NCBI GenBank assembly: GCA_016218825.1 | Contig: JACRCV010000086.1 | Span: 1 to 64,000, forward strand | Source: Deltaproteobacteria bacterium | Lineage (GTDB): Bacteria > Myxococcota > XYA12-FULL-58-9 | Reading direction: 5' to 3' | DNA: 64,000 bases | Part shown: one piece after another, positions 28,331 to 38,210 of the stretch | How the letters are laid out: the number at the start of each line of letters is the position of its first letter | How positions within the stretch are numbered: the stretch's first letter is position 1 | Notes under the pieces: generated by a model | Database searches by the model: none | Seen by the model: the letters and a program-made list of their open reading frames with translations, nothing else | What the model was told of the DNA's origin: nothing | Position numbers and translations under genes: made by a program

Positions 28331-31300
28331 GTGATCTGGCGTGTTGGCGACGCACCCGCTGGTGCGCCTCCGGCCTCGGAGGTCGAGTCGGACGGGGTGT
28401 CCGGAACGCCGCCCGCCGTCCTGGCACCGCTCGCATCCGACCCTGAGCCAGCGAACGCCGCCACGGCCCTGAACGCCACCGGGGCCGGCAGCACACCGAG
28501 CCGTCAGGACGAGCTGCGCGCTCGAGCGTTGCGCCCCAAGGACGACGGCGCGGCGCCGGCGCCGGAGCTCATCCTCGGTCGCCGAGGCGACGAGGCGGTA
28601 GGCCTCGCCGGTGACGGCTCTTGGCGGATCACGGCCGGTGGTAAGACCAAGGCCGAGGGCAGCGTCGCGGTCGCGATGTTGTACCGCGCGCTCGACGACG
28701 GCGCCCACCCCTTCGAGCAGCTGCGCACGGCTGGTGAGCTGGACCGGGTTCGCGACGCCCTGCGCCGCGCGCATCGCGACAGCGCACCGAGCGGTCGGGC
28801 CGATCACGAGCACAAGGCGGTCGCCGCGCAGGCGCGCATCGCGTCGGTGCATCTGTTGGCCGAGCTGGCACGCGCCTACTTGAAGCAGGGCGAACCCGCC
28901 GCGGCCGCGAGCACCATCGAGGAGCTGGAGAAGCGCGCGCCGGAGCTCGAGCCGCACGCCCGCGACTTCGTCCTCGAGGCGGTGAGCCGCGATCCCGTGC
29001 TCGTCACTCTGGAGCGCGTGCGCGCCATCGACGCCCGGCTGTATCCCCAGCGGCCTCCGGCTTCGTGGTATGCCGACGGCAAGCTCGGTGTCGTGATGTA
29101 CGTCGATGGTCAGGCGGCCACCGTTGACAACCAGCTGCGTTGGCTCGAGGAAGATTTCGCATCGCTCTTTCTGGGCGAGTCCGGCCGCGAGCTGCGGAAA
29201 CGGCGCATCAAGAAGGGTGAGCTGACGACCTGGGAGCTTTCAGCGCGCCTGCCGGGGCCGGAGGGCAAGCCCATCGAGGTTGTGATCACCCTCGTCGATC
29301 GGAGCCGGGTGACGGCGTTCACCGGCCTCGATGCCCCGGGCGTCGACCTCGCCGCGAGCTTCGGCCACTCGGGCTACGGTCGCCTGATGCGCGACGCGTT
29401 GGCAGCGACGCCGCAAGCCGACCGCGAGCTCGGCTTCTTGTCGTTCGAGTGCTGGGGGGTGGGATCCTACGAGGAGATCAAGGAGAAGATCCCGGCCGCG
29501 CACTACTTTACGACCCGCACCGACGCGCAGAACCAGCACCACACCCGCGTCTTCTGGGCCACGATGGCCGGCGTGGCGCGGCGCGATGGTTGGGCCGAGA
29601 TCGAGAGCAGCGCCCGGGAGGTGTTGCGGGACGTGTGGCGTGCGCCGGCGGAGTACGTCGGTCCGCACAACCGCAAGATCCTGGCGCCGCGGCTGGATCG
29701 CGACCACGACGGGGTGGCCGACAACGTCGATTCGACCTTCAACGTGGAGGTCGCCCGCGTCTTCAGCCCCGTCGGTGTCGATCCGGTGTCGCACGACTAC
29801 GCACCCCACCAGCTGTCGGGCGCGGCCCTGCGGCAGGCGACCACCGATCTGTGCCGCACGCTGGAGTACAACGACTTCGTGGGCCGCACGCCGCGAGCCG
29901 GGCTCCGACTGGACGGCGAGACCTTCACGCCGCGGGGCTTCTTCGAGCCGCTGCCGGGTGACGCGGACACGCCGTTTCGGTTCACCGTCGAGGAGGTGGA
30001 GGGCAAGAGTCGCGTCGCGGTGGCGATGAGCACGCGCTTCGCGCACGCCAGCGATCGAACGATAGGCATGCTGCTCGCGATGGAGGCCGGCAAGTTCCTG
30101 GCGCGCGAGCTCGGGCTGCCGGCGCGGCGCGGCGAGGCGATGGGCGTCGCCATGCTGCTCAAGCAGGTCGAGCAACACCGGAAGACGTTGCCCAAGGAGC
30201 CGCTCGAAGAGCCGGCGCTCATGTGGGCCCTCGTGGCACTGCGATACGGCATCCCCGCCGTAGCCCTCGCCGACCTCGAGAGTCAGGCGCAAGGGCCGCT
30301 GGCGGCGGCGGGCACGGCGGGCACGGCGAGCGGGGACTTCACGCCGAAGGCGTTCGCGGCAGTCGAGCGCCTCTTCGCGGATCGGGGATTGCTCGGCTTT
30401 GCTGATCGCGCGCCGCGCGCCGCCGGCAGGCCGCTGGTCGTGGCGACGGGCGGGGAAGAGTGGGCCGGCGACTCCGACCGGCGGCTGGACCAGGCGCTGG
30501 CCGCCGCCGGGATGGTCGTCACCGGGAGCCTCGAGCCTTCGCTGGTCCGCCTGCCCGGCATGTTCCAGAGGCGCGCCGACGAGGGCGCCGACGACGAGGC
30601 CTTGGTCGAGCTCGAGCGCTACAGCAGGCGTCCTGTGAGCGACAGGAACGGCGTCCTGATCGTGCGTCAGGGAGAGCGCTCGCGTCTGCTGCTGGCAGGG
30701 TACGACGGGATCGTGCCGACGTTCACGCTCCTCGATGTCGATCTGAAGGGCCAGCAACTCGAGGCGACGCGGGCGCTGCCGGTGGGTGCGCACCTGCCGA
30801 TCGACGACCTCACCCCCGGCGAGCCCGGCGGTGTGCCGAAGCCCGAGCTGCGCACCCTGGTTAGAGGCTTGGCCCAGCGCTGGCGGGACGCGAAACCGAC
30901 TCTGACGAAGGCGCGCCTGGCGGTGCCGGCGGGCAAGATCGTGCTGGGAGAGCCGTTCGCGGCGGCGCCGGACGAGCAGCGCTACTTCCGTTTCGAGCTG
31001 ACCGGCGGCAAAGCGCCGGTGATCACCGTCCGGCCAAACCCGCATTTCGCCCACGCCTCGATGCGCCACCTCGGCACCATGTTGGCCCACGAGCTCGCGA
31101 GCGATCTGGGGAGCCGTGGCGGCTGGCGGGCGGAACAGAAGGCCGCGGTCGGCCTGTTTCTCCGGGGCGTCGCGCCGATGACCGAAGGGTCACTGGTGAA
31201 CGTCGCCCAGGAGCATCTCATCCGTGCCCGCCTGGGCGTTGCGAGCCCGTTGCTCGACGCCGCAGAACGACTCAGCCTCGGCGAGCTCTTGGAGAAGACG

Positions 31301-34234
31301 GCCAAGCTCGACGTCCGGGCCGAGGCGGCGGACCTGCGCATGATCGCCGGCCTCGCGGGCAAGACCGCGCCCCGCGCCGGCGAGCCCATGGCCGATCGCG
31401 AGCGGCACTGGCGCGAGCTCCTGGCGAGCACGCCCGAGCTCGCCGGTTTCCGTCTGCTCGGCTTCGAGCAGCCGTACGCGGCCGATCCGAGCGGCGTCGC
31501 GGTGCTCGCGGACGAGCACGGCCAGGGCGCGCTCCTGATGCTCGACATTGCCCGCCAAGGGACGGTTCGCCGGAGCCTGCTCGCCCGCACGGCGTTGAGC
31601 CGCATGCTCGTCAGGGGGCGCGAGCTCGTCCACTGGATCGATGGTGACGACGGCGGCCTGCCGGCCGGTCTGGTGGCGCAAGCTTCAAAGAGCGCGCCGC
31701 TGCCACTCGTCAATTGCGACCAGCTCCTCGCAGATCTCCGCGAGCAACAGGGCTTCGAGGGCCTCGAGGCGCTCTTCGCGGGCACCTTTCCTTCGGGCAC
31801 GGGGCAAGAACGAGCGTTTCGTTTTGGCCGTACCCAAGGCAAGAAGGCGGCGCTGCGCATCGAGCTTTCCACGGCATACGCGCACATGGATCCCGTGGTC
31901 TTCCGCGTCCGGCTGGCGATCGAGCTGGCGCAGTTCATGGCCGCCGAGCAGCGGCTCGACCGCGTCCAGGCGCTCGGCCTGTGCGCCCGCGCCCTGATTG
32001 CCGCGGACGCACTCGCGGGGATCCCCACCGACGGTGCCCTGCCGACCGCGGCCGTGATCGACGCCCTGGTTGCCCAGTACGGGTTACCGGCGGCGTTCAA
32101 CGTGGACAGCCTCGAAGCGCTGGCCAAGGACCCGCGGGCGGTCGTGCTCGAGGGGCGCGCCGAGTGGCGCGACCGGGTACCGCAGACCGAGGTCGCGAAG
32201 CGGCTCGCCGGCCTGTTCGGGGCCAGCATCCCGGCGGGGGCGGCGGGTCGCGAGGCTCTGGGGCGCGCTCTTGCGGGGTGCCCGGAGCTGTCCGGAAGCC
32301 AGCTCCTGGCGTTTCGGCACCGCGAGCAGGAGCTGAGGGCAATCGTGCAAGGCGGCGCCGGCGCCGGCGTGGTCACCGTCAGCCTCGACGAGGACGGGCG
32401 GGTGCGCCAAGCGTGGCTGGTGCCGGTGCGCGACGGGTCGTTGTCGGCAGACGGGTACGATTGGCTTGCGCCGGCCTCTGGACCGCTGGCGCACGTCGAT
32501 CCAACGTTCACCGCGACCGCGGCCCGCTTGCCCGGCGACGCGGCGCTGGTTGCCGACATCATCCGCAAGGCCGACGCGGCCCTGGCGCACGCCGACGTTC
32601 GCCTGGGGCCGGCGACCGCAGGCGTTGCCGCGGTTGCGGGCAAAGTGCAGAACGGCGGTCGCTTTGCGCCCGGCCCCGGTGAGCTCGAGGCCTTCCGTTT
32701 CGAGTGGCGGCGGTCCGCCAAGGGTGAGCGCGAGCTGTGGGTGCAGCTGAGCGACGCCTTCCCGGAGGCGAGGCCGGAGCTCGGCACGTTGTTGTCGATC
32801 GAGCTCGCCTTCTTCTTGGGGCGCGAGGCGGGGGCTGACGACGACGCCCAAGTGCGTGCCGCTGTTCAGCTGTGGCGCGCCGTTGATCCGGCCACGCCGG
32901 TGTGGCTCACGGATCGAGATCAGGGCGCCGAGGTCTCTGCGGCGGTTCACTTCGACCTCCTGCGACGGCGCTACCCGGCGCTCGCCAACGTCTCGCGGGA
33001 TCTGCTCACCGACGCCTCGGCTGCGGTCGCCCCCAGGCTCGCGGTGCTCGAGGCGGCCGGGCCGACGAGCCGCATCGCGCGGGTGGGCCGCGACCTCACG
33101 AGCAAGCAAGAGATTCCGCCGATGCGATCGGCCGCCGGCGATCTGTGGTTCAACAACGCCGTCTTGCAGGACAGGGTGCGCCGCCTGGACGGCTACGAGG
33201 GCGCCCAGCTCCGCGCCGTCGTCGCCGCCCGGCTGCCCGAGCTCCTGGAGCTGATGGTGCAGCGGCCAGGTTCCGGGCCGGAGCTCATCCTGATGCGCAC
33301 CGACGAGAGCGGCACCTTCGTCGGCGCGGCGGCGGTGACCCTCGTGTCCGGGGACGCTCTGGTGTCGCAGCATCTGCCGCGCGGCGTAAACTACGTGGCG
33401 CGTGAGGTCGGGACGCCGGGGATCTTCTCGAGGTCGCCGACGGCGGAGCTCGCCTGGGTGGAGCGCCTCGCGGTCCCGGCGGCGAGCGTCGTGTATGAAG
33501 ACGCGCTCGCGACTCTGCCCGGTTTAGGGGTGGATCGGTTGCGGACCGGGCCGCCGCGCGTTGGGGGGCCGGGCGAGGCCTCGCTGTTCTTCTTCAAGGA
33601 GCTCAGCGAGGGCGGCGAGCGCGTGCTCGAGGTGCGGATGAACGGACGCTTTATCGAGGCACAGAAGATCCCGGCGCCGATGTTGGGTTGGGAGCTGGGA
33701 CGGTACGCGGCCGGCCGCGGCCCGGGCATGTCCGAAGAGAGCGTTGCCACCTTGCCCCTGTACGGGCTCTATGTCGGTGCGACCTCCGAGGGCAACGAGC
33801 CGACCACCGCCCTGATTGCGGCTGCGGCGTATGGGCTCGGGCCGCAGATCAGCAATCAGCTCGCGAGCGATGTCGGCCGTTCGGTTCTAGGGCCGATGCC
33901 GTTCGAGACGTTCGTCCGCCGCTATGCGCCCCTGCTTCGCGGCGTCGTGCCGCGGGCAGTTCCCGAGATGCCGGTGACTGTCACCGTCCCCAAAGAGGCG
34001 CGTCTCCCGGCTCGCCTCGCGAGCGGCCGGCCGAATGAGGCCGCGGTAGCGCGGGCGGTGCACGCACTCCCTGGCCTCGCTGATGCCACCATCACCAGCG
34101 TCGAGGCGATGCTGCTCCCCTCGAGTGGCGTCGTCGCCAGCGTGCGCGTGCTGACCTCGGGTGGCGCTGCGGGCTTTCTGGTCGTCGGCGAGGATGAGCA
34201 GGGATTGGTCGGGCGAGGAATACGGTACTTCTAG
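28331..34234 (+). CDS. Giant orphan protein with possible His/Cys peptidase dyad and five ~300-residue repeats
   Basis: The product has about 1967 residues and no signal peptide. Residues 1-70 are a Pro/Ala linker and about 150-230 look TPR-like. Near 320-400, H346 in SFGHSGYG and C374 in LSFECWG, each after a hydrophobic strand, recall the His/Cys dyad of clan CD peptidases (caspase/gingipain type). A calcium-loop-like DRDHDGVADNVD follows near 456. Then five imperfect units begin near 547, 885, 1162, 1455 and 1752. Each has an FRF (or FFF) strand, a strand ending near FAHA, and a helix such as LGTMLAHELA. I recognise no named family. The GTG at 28331 follows AAAGGGG; a TTG at 28325 is the alternative start. 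Confidence 0.72.
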   Translation: MIWRVGDAPAGAPPASEVESDGVSGTPPAVLAPLASDPEPANAATALNATGAGSTPSRQDELRARALRPKDDGAAPAPELILGRRGDEAVGLAGDGSWRITAGGKTKAEGSVAVAMLYRALDDGAHPFEQLRTAGELDRVRDALRRAHRDSAPSGRADHEHKAVAAQARIASVHLLAELARAYLKQGEPAAAASTIEELEKRAPELEPHARDFVLEAVSRDPVLVTLERVRAIDARLYPQRPPASWYADGKLGVVMYVDGQAATVDNQLRWLEEDFASLFLGESGRELRKRRIKKGELTTWELSARLPGPEGKPIEVVITLVDRSRVTAFTGLDAPGVDLAASFGHSGYGRLMRDALAATPQADRELGFLSFECWGVGSYEEIKEKIPAAHYFTTRTDAQNQHHTRVFWATMAGVARRDGWAEIESSAREVLRDVWRAPAEYVGPHNRKILAPRLDRDHDGVADNVDSTFNVEVARVFSPVGVDPVSHDYAPHQLSGAALRQATTDLCRTLEYNDFVGRTPRAGLRLDGETFTPRGFFEPLPGDADTPFRFTVEEVEGKSRVAVAMSTRFAHASDRTIGMLLAMEAGKFLARELGLPARRGEAMGVAMLLKQVEQHRKTLPKEPLEEPALMWALVALRYGIPAVALADLESQAQGPLAAAGTAGTASGDFTPKAFAAVERLFADRGLLGFADRAPRAAGRPLVVATGGEEWAGDSDRRLDQALAAAGMVVTGSLEPSLVRLPGMFQRRADEGADDEALVELERYSRRPVSDRNGVLIVRQGERSRLLLAGYDGIVPTFTLLDVDLKGQQLEATRALPVGAHLPIDDLTPGEPGGVPKPELRTLVRGLAQRWRDAKPTLTKARLAVPAGKIVLGEPFAAAPDEQRYFRFELTGGKAPVITVRPNPHFAHASMRHLGTMLAHELASDLGSRGGWRAEQKAAVGLFLRGVAPMTEGSLVNVAQEHLIRARLGVASPLLDAAERLSLGELLEKTAKLDVRAEAADLRMIAGLAGKTAPRAGEPMADRERHWRELLASTPELAGFRLLGFEQPYAADPSGVAVLADEHGQGALLMLDIARQGTVRRSLLARTALSRMLVRGRELVHWIDGDDGGLPAGLVAQASKSAPLPLVNCDQLLADLREQQGFEGLEALFAGTFPSGTGQERAFRFGRTQGKKAALRIELSTAYAHMDPVVFRVRLAIELAQFMAAEQRLDRVQALGLCARALIAADALAGIPTDGALPTAAVIDALVAQYGLPAAFNVDSLEALAKDPRAVVLEGRAEWRDRVPQTEVAKRLAGLFGASIPAGAAGREALGRALAGCPELSGSQLLAFRHREQELRAIVQGGAGAGVVTVSLDEDGRVRQAWLVPVRDGSLSADGYDWLAPASGPLAHVDPTFTATAARLPGDAALVADIIRKADAALAHADVRLGPATAGVAAVAGKVQNGGRFAPGPGELEAFRFEWRRSAKGERELWVQLSDAFPEARPELGTLLSIELAFFLGREAGADDDAQVRAAVQLWRAVDPATPVWLTDRDQGAEVSAAVHFDLLRRRYPALANVSRDLLTDASAAVAPRLAVLEAAGPTSRIARVGRDLTSKQEIPPMRSAAGDLWFNNAVLQDRVRRLDGYEGAQLRAVVAARLPELLELMVQRPGSGPELILMRTDESGTFVGAAAVTLVSGDALVSQHLPRGVNYVAREVGTPGIFSRSPTAELAWVERLAVPAASVVYEDALATLPGLGVDRLRTGPPRVGGPGEASLFFFKELSEGGERVLEVRMNGRFIEAQKIPAPMLGWELGRYAAGRGPGMSEESVATLPLYGLYVGATSEGNEPTTALIAAAAYGLGPQISNQLASDVGRSVLGPMPFETFVRRYAPLLRGVVPRAVPEMPVTVTVPKEARLPARLASGRPNEAAVARAVHALPGLADATITSVEAMLLPSSGVVASVRVLTSGGAAGFLVVGEDEQGLVGRGIRYF

Positions 34235-34278
34235 TGCCGGCGGGCGGTCCCCGCTAGAGACGAGAAGGCGCCGCGCAG

Positions 34279-34291
34279 CTGGCTTTGCCAG
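34279..34291 (+). terminator. Short hairpin downstream of the giant repeat gene
   Basis: CTGGC-TTT-GCCAG is a perfect 5-bp stem with a 3-base loop, 45 nt after the giant gene's stop. There is no U-run after it, so it would be at best a weak or Rho-assisted terminator. Confidence 0.35.
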
Positions 34292-34314
34292 TGCGAGGCG
34301 CGGGGGTTCGGGGT

Positions 34315-34330
34315 GCGGGGGTCCCCCCGC
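34315..34330. terminator. GC-rich inverted repeat between convergent genes
   Basis: GCGGGGG and CCCCCGC face each other across a 2-base gap. The site could terminate transcription from either side or be a chance GC-rich palindrome. No U-run follows. Confidence 0.3.
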
Positions 34331-34485
34331 TATACATGATGCAAGCGCATCACCAGCTCGGCGAACGTGGCCTTGCGCTTCAAGTACGCGCCCGCGAGGC
34401 AGCGCACGAACGCGAGCACGCCGAACTCATGGATGATGGTCGGAGCGCTGGTCATCAGATGTCTGGCGGTTATACGGCGCTGCAT
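34330..34485 (-). CDS. Possible 51-residue small protein
   Basis: A minus-strand ATG at 34485 (AGGA 4-5 nt before it) opens a 51-codon frame ending TAG. The product starts MQRRITARHLM and contains HEFGVLAFVRCLAGAYLKR, an amphipathic-looking helix, so it is not mere GC-rich translation noise. No family is recognised, and it could be a remnant of a larger gene. Its start lies in the AT-rich island flank, which could supply a promoter. Confidence 0.28.
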   Translation of the reverse strand: MQRRITARHLMTSAPTIIHEFGVLAFVRCLAGAYLKRKATFAELVMRLHHV

Positions 34486-34724
34486 TGAGTCCTATCCTCA
34501 GACTCCCCACTCGGCGCCTCCTCTATCGTAGGCACACCGCTGATGCAAGGAATGTGTGCAAAGTAGGATGATGTGGGACAAAGGCTGGCCTGTGTCATAA
34601 AGCTTTGTAATTACAACAACTTGCGATTGTCGCCGACGGCCGACGTTCTGGCGCGGTGGGGTCGGAACGTGGCGGAATGTACTTTTGACGCGGTGTGTTG
34701 GGGGTGTTGGCGAGAGGCGGGGTG

Positions 34725-35834
<1,110 letters not shown>

Positions 35835-35875
35835 ATGGGCCTAGTCTAACACCCGCCACCAGAAGGGCAAAACCG

Positions 35876-36250
35876 ATGATTCGTCACGCCGCCGATCTCC
35901 CGCCGGAACGCCGCGACAACATCCGCGGCGGCAACGGCGCCGGCTTCGCCAAGACCTACCTCGCAAACGGCGACATGCACGGCGTCGCCTTCGTCACCGA
36001 GATGACCCTCGAGCCCGGCACCGACATCGGCCTGCACCGCCACCACCGCGACGAAGAGCTCTACGTCGTGCCCCAGGGCCACGGCACCGGGCTCCTGGAC
36101 GGCGAGCGCTTCGCCGCCGGTCCCGGTGACGCCTGGTTGTGCAAGGCCGGACACGAGCACGGCGTGGTCGCGAGCGCGGCTGAGCCGCTCCGCTTCCTCG
36201 CGGTGTTGTCGGCGCCCTTCGACGCTACATCATCATCTGCAGGTCGTTGA
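35876..36250 (+). CDS. Small cupin-domain protein
   Basis: The 124-residue single-domain product has cupin motif 1 (GLHRHHRDEELYVVPQG) and motif 2 ending in GDAWLCKAGHEHGV, so three or four His plus Glu could bind a metal. Its specific role is unknown; such proteins include isomerases, dioxygenases and sensors. The ATG follows AAGGG at 8 nt. It diverges from yeaH, and its last 26 bases overlap the tail of the convergent two-CW gene. Confidence 0.85.
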   Translation: MIRHAADLPPERRDNIRGGNGAGFAKTYLANGDMHGVAFVTEMTLEPGTDIGLHRHHRDEELYVVPQGHGTGLLDGERFAAGPGDAWLCKAGHEHGVVASAAEPLRFLAVLSAPFDATSSSAGR

Positions 36251-36491
36251 CGGTCATGAAGGCGCCGCCTTCTTCGCTCTTCACCTGGCCGTAGAACTCG
36301 CACTTGGCGCAGTCGCCGATCTTCTGAGCGAGCGTGCCCTGGACCGCGACGCCGCACATCGTGCCCGCCACCACCCAGCAGGCGCGGCCGGCGTTCTTGC
36401 CGTCATGGGCGCCGTTCAGCCGGGTGTTCGCGAACGCCGGGCAATCCTTCTCTTTGCCGCACTTGGTGACTTCCCAACAGTTGGCCTTCAT
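36225..36491 (-). CDS. Two-CW domain Cys-rich protein
   Basis: The 88-residue product begins MKANCWEVTKCGKEKDCPAF, then GRACWVVAGTMCGV and a third cluster CAKCEFYGQV before the end. These Cys-Trp pairs and the CxxC define the small two-CW family seen in delta-proteobacteria and anaerobes. It probably binds a metal or FeS centre; its role is unknown. I start at ATG 36491, which has AAGGAG 5 nt upstream; the frame opens earlier but without a site. It converges on the cupin gene. Confidence 0.82.
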   Translation of the reverse strand: MKANCWEVTKCGKEKDCPAFANTRLNGAHDGKNAGRACWVVAGTMCGVAVQGTLAQKIGDCAKCEFYGQVKSEEGGAFMTVNDLQMMM

Positions 36492-36599
36492 CGAGGCTCC
36501 TTCTGGTTTGCTCCCCCCAGAAGGCTCGTCGGCGGCGACGATCCACCTGCGAATGCTAGCGCACAAAAGGGCGACCTGCCAACCGCGGACCCACGGCGC

Positions 36600-38057
36600 T
36601 CAAGCGCCGAGCCAGCGCCCGACCCGGCTCGTCATCGCCTTCAGTCCGGCGTCGACGAGGCGGCCGTAGGGCGGGGCCAGGAGCCGCCGCGCCGGGCTGA
36701 CGCCGCTCGCCACCATCACGCCGCGCGGGTGCGAGAAAGTTCGGAAGCCGACCTCGCCGTGATAGGCGCCGATGCCGGAGGCGCCGATGCCGCCGAACGG
36801 CAGGCTCTCCTGCGCGAAGTGAATCATGGTGTCGTTGACGGTCGCGTCGCCTGAGACCACGCGGTGCAGGACGTCGGCGACCCGGCGGTCGTCGTCGTCG
36901 AAGTAATAGAACGACAGCGGCCGGGGGTGGTCGTTGATGTAGGTGACCGCCTCGTCGACGCTGCGGTAGGTCCAGACCGGGAGGAGCGGGCCGAAGATCT
37001 CCTCCTGCATCACCCGCATCTGATCGTTGACCCCGAACAGCAACACCGGGGCCATCCGGCGCGGCCTCGCCTTCGGCGCCCCGTGCGGCGCCACCGTCTG
37101 TACCTGCGCCCCCTTGGCCACCGCGTCCTCGACGAGTGCCAGCAATCGCTGATGGTGGCGGTCGTTGACGACCGCGGTGTACTGCGGGTTGTCGGCGAGG
37201 TTCGGGTAGGCGCGCTGCACCGTCGCGGTGAAGTGCTCGGTGAAGGCGGCTTCGCGGCCGGCCGCGATCAACGCGTAGTCCGGCGCGATGCAGGTCTGCC
37301 CGCCGTTGAAGAGCTTGCCGAGGGCGATGCGCGCCGCCGCCTTGGCCATCGGATAGTCCGGGTGCACCAACGCCGGCGACTTGCCGCCGAGCTCCAAGGT
37401 CACCGGGGTCAGGGCCGCCGCCGCCGCGAGGCCGACTTGGCGTCCCACCGCGGTCGAGCCGGTGAACACCAGGTGGTCGAGCGGCAGAAGGGTGAGCGCC
37501 CGCGCCACCTCCGGGCCGCCCTCGACGACCGCGATCTCCTCGGCGCTGAACAGGTCGCGGACGCGCTCGGCGAGGAGCGCCGCGGTGCGCGGCGTCAGCT
37601 CCGACGGCTTCAGCAACACCCGGTTGCCGGCCGCGAGCGCCCCGGCGACCGGCGACAGCGCCAGGTTGACGGGGTAGTTCCACGGCGCGATCACACCGAC
37701 GACCCCCTTGGGCACGTACTCGAAGAACGCCCGGCCCGGTCGAAACCAGCGCAGCGCCGCGACCGGCTGCGGTCGCATCCACTCGTGGACGTGCGCTAGC
37801 GCATCGGTCGCGGCCTTCAGCGCCAGCACCACGTCGACCAGGCGCGACTCGTGCGCCGAGCGCCCGCCGAAGTCGGCGTCGATCGCGGCGACGAACGCCT
37901 CCTGACCCGAGACCAGCAAGCTCGCCAACCGCTCCAGGCGGTCGACGCGCTCCTCGAGGCTCGCATAAGGCTGCCGCCGGGCCGCGCCGAACAGCTTGGC
38001 GAACGCGACCTCGACCGCCGTCTTGCCACCCGCACCTTCGGAGCCGGTCTCACCCAT
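36600..38057 (-). CDS. Coniferyl-aldehyde-type aldehyde dehydrogenase
   Basis: The 485-residue product is a complete ALDH with both catalytic residues: Glu in VTLELGGKSP and Cys in NGGQTCIAPD. APWNYPVNLAL and EEIFGPLLPV are also intact. The sequence type (SLEERVDRLERL at the start and DDRRVADVLHRVVSGD late) matches coniferyl aldehyde dehydrogenases and relatives that also take long-chain aldehydes. The C-terminal tail (LLAPPYGRLVD) is amphipathic. I start at ATG 38057, with GAGG 6 nt upstream. A FadR-type operator lies 12 nt upstream of the start. With the GMC oxidase it could oxidise fatty alcohols through aldehydes to acids; the substrate is inferred. Confidence 0.88.
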   Translation of the reverse strand: MGETGSEGAGGKTAVEVAFAKLFGAARRQPYASLEERVDRLERLASLLVSGQEAFVAAIDADFGGRSAHESRLVDVVLALKAATDALAHVHEWMRPQPVAALRWFRPGRAFFEYVPKGVVGVIAPWNYPVNLALSPVAGALAAGNRVLLKPSELTPRTAALLAERVRDLFSAEEIAVVEGGPEVARALTLLPLDHLVFTGSTAVGRQVGLAAAAALTPVTLELGGKSPALVHPDYPMAKAAARIALGKLFNGGQTCIAPDYALIAAGREAAFTEHFTATVQRAYPNLADNPQYTAVVNDRHHQRLLALVEDAVAKGAQVQTVAPHGAPKARPRRMAPVLLFGVNDQMRVMQEEIFGPLLPVWTYRSVDEAVTYINDHPRPLSFYYFDDDDRRVADVLHRVVSGDATVNDTMIHFAQESLPFGGIGASGIGAYHGEVGFRTFSHPRGVMVASGVSPARRLLAPPYGRLVDAGLKAMTSRVGRWLGA

Positions 38058-38068
38058 GGGCACCTCGC

Positions 38069-38085
38069 AACTGGTCCGACCATTG
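38069..38085. promoter_or_regulatory. FadR-type operator upstream of the aldehyde dehydrogenase
   Basis: AACTGGTCCGACCATTG contains the core TGGTCCGACCA (38072-38082), which agrees with the well-known E. coli FadR site (consensus AACTGGTCnGACCAGTT). It sits 12-28 nt upstream of the dehydrogenase ATG, where binding would repress it. Confidence 0.75.
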
Positions 38086-38194
38086 ATCGCCGGCGACGCC
38101 GCCGTCAAGGGCCGAAGCGCTCCACTCGCCAGAGCGCCGTCCGCCCCCGGCCCGCGGCCTCGCGGCGGCTTGCCAACCACGGCCCGGGCGTGTT

Positions 38195-38209
38195 ACTGGT
38201 CGGACCAGT
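38195..38209. promoter_or_regulatory. FadR-type operator touching the fadR start
   Basis: ACTGGTCGGACCAGT is a perfect 7+1+7 palindrome and an almost exact FadR site. It ends one base before the fadR ATG (38211), so binding would block both transcription and translation initiation. This suggests autoregulation. Confidence 0.78.
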
Positions 38210-38210
38210 C

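Larger units (their letters stand above)
34235..34724. other. 490-base gap: hairpins, AT-rich island, one doubtful small ORF
   Basis: This gap lies between convergent genes. Its left half is GC-rich and holds two hairpins (34279-34291 and 34315-34330). A 51-codon minus-strand ORF spans the middle. Bases about 34500-34620 are AT-rich compared with everything around them and contain the overlapping palindromes AAAGCTTT (34599-34606) and TTGTAATTACAA (34605-34616). I see no tRNA, transposase fragment or known small RNA. Confidence 0.5.

Noticed and set aside
34285-34488. 67-codon plus-strand frame in the gap
   Set aside because: It starts with a Gly/Val/Arg run across the hairpin and has no ribosome-binding site; the opposite-strand 51-codon frame is the better candidate.
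36556-37782. 408-codon second minus-strand frame in the aldehyde dehydrogenase
   Set aside because: Same strand but shifted frame; composition is Arg/Pro-rich and the real frame has all ALDH motifs.
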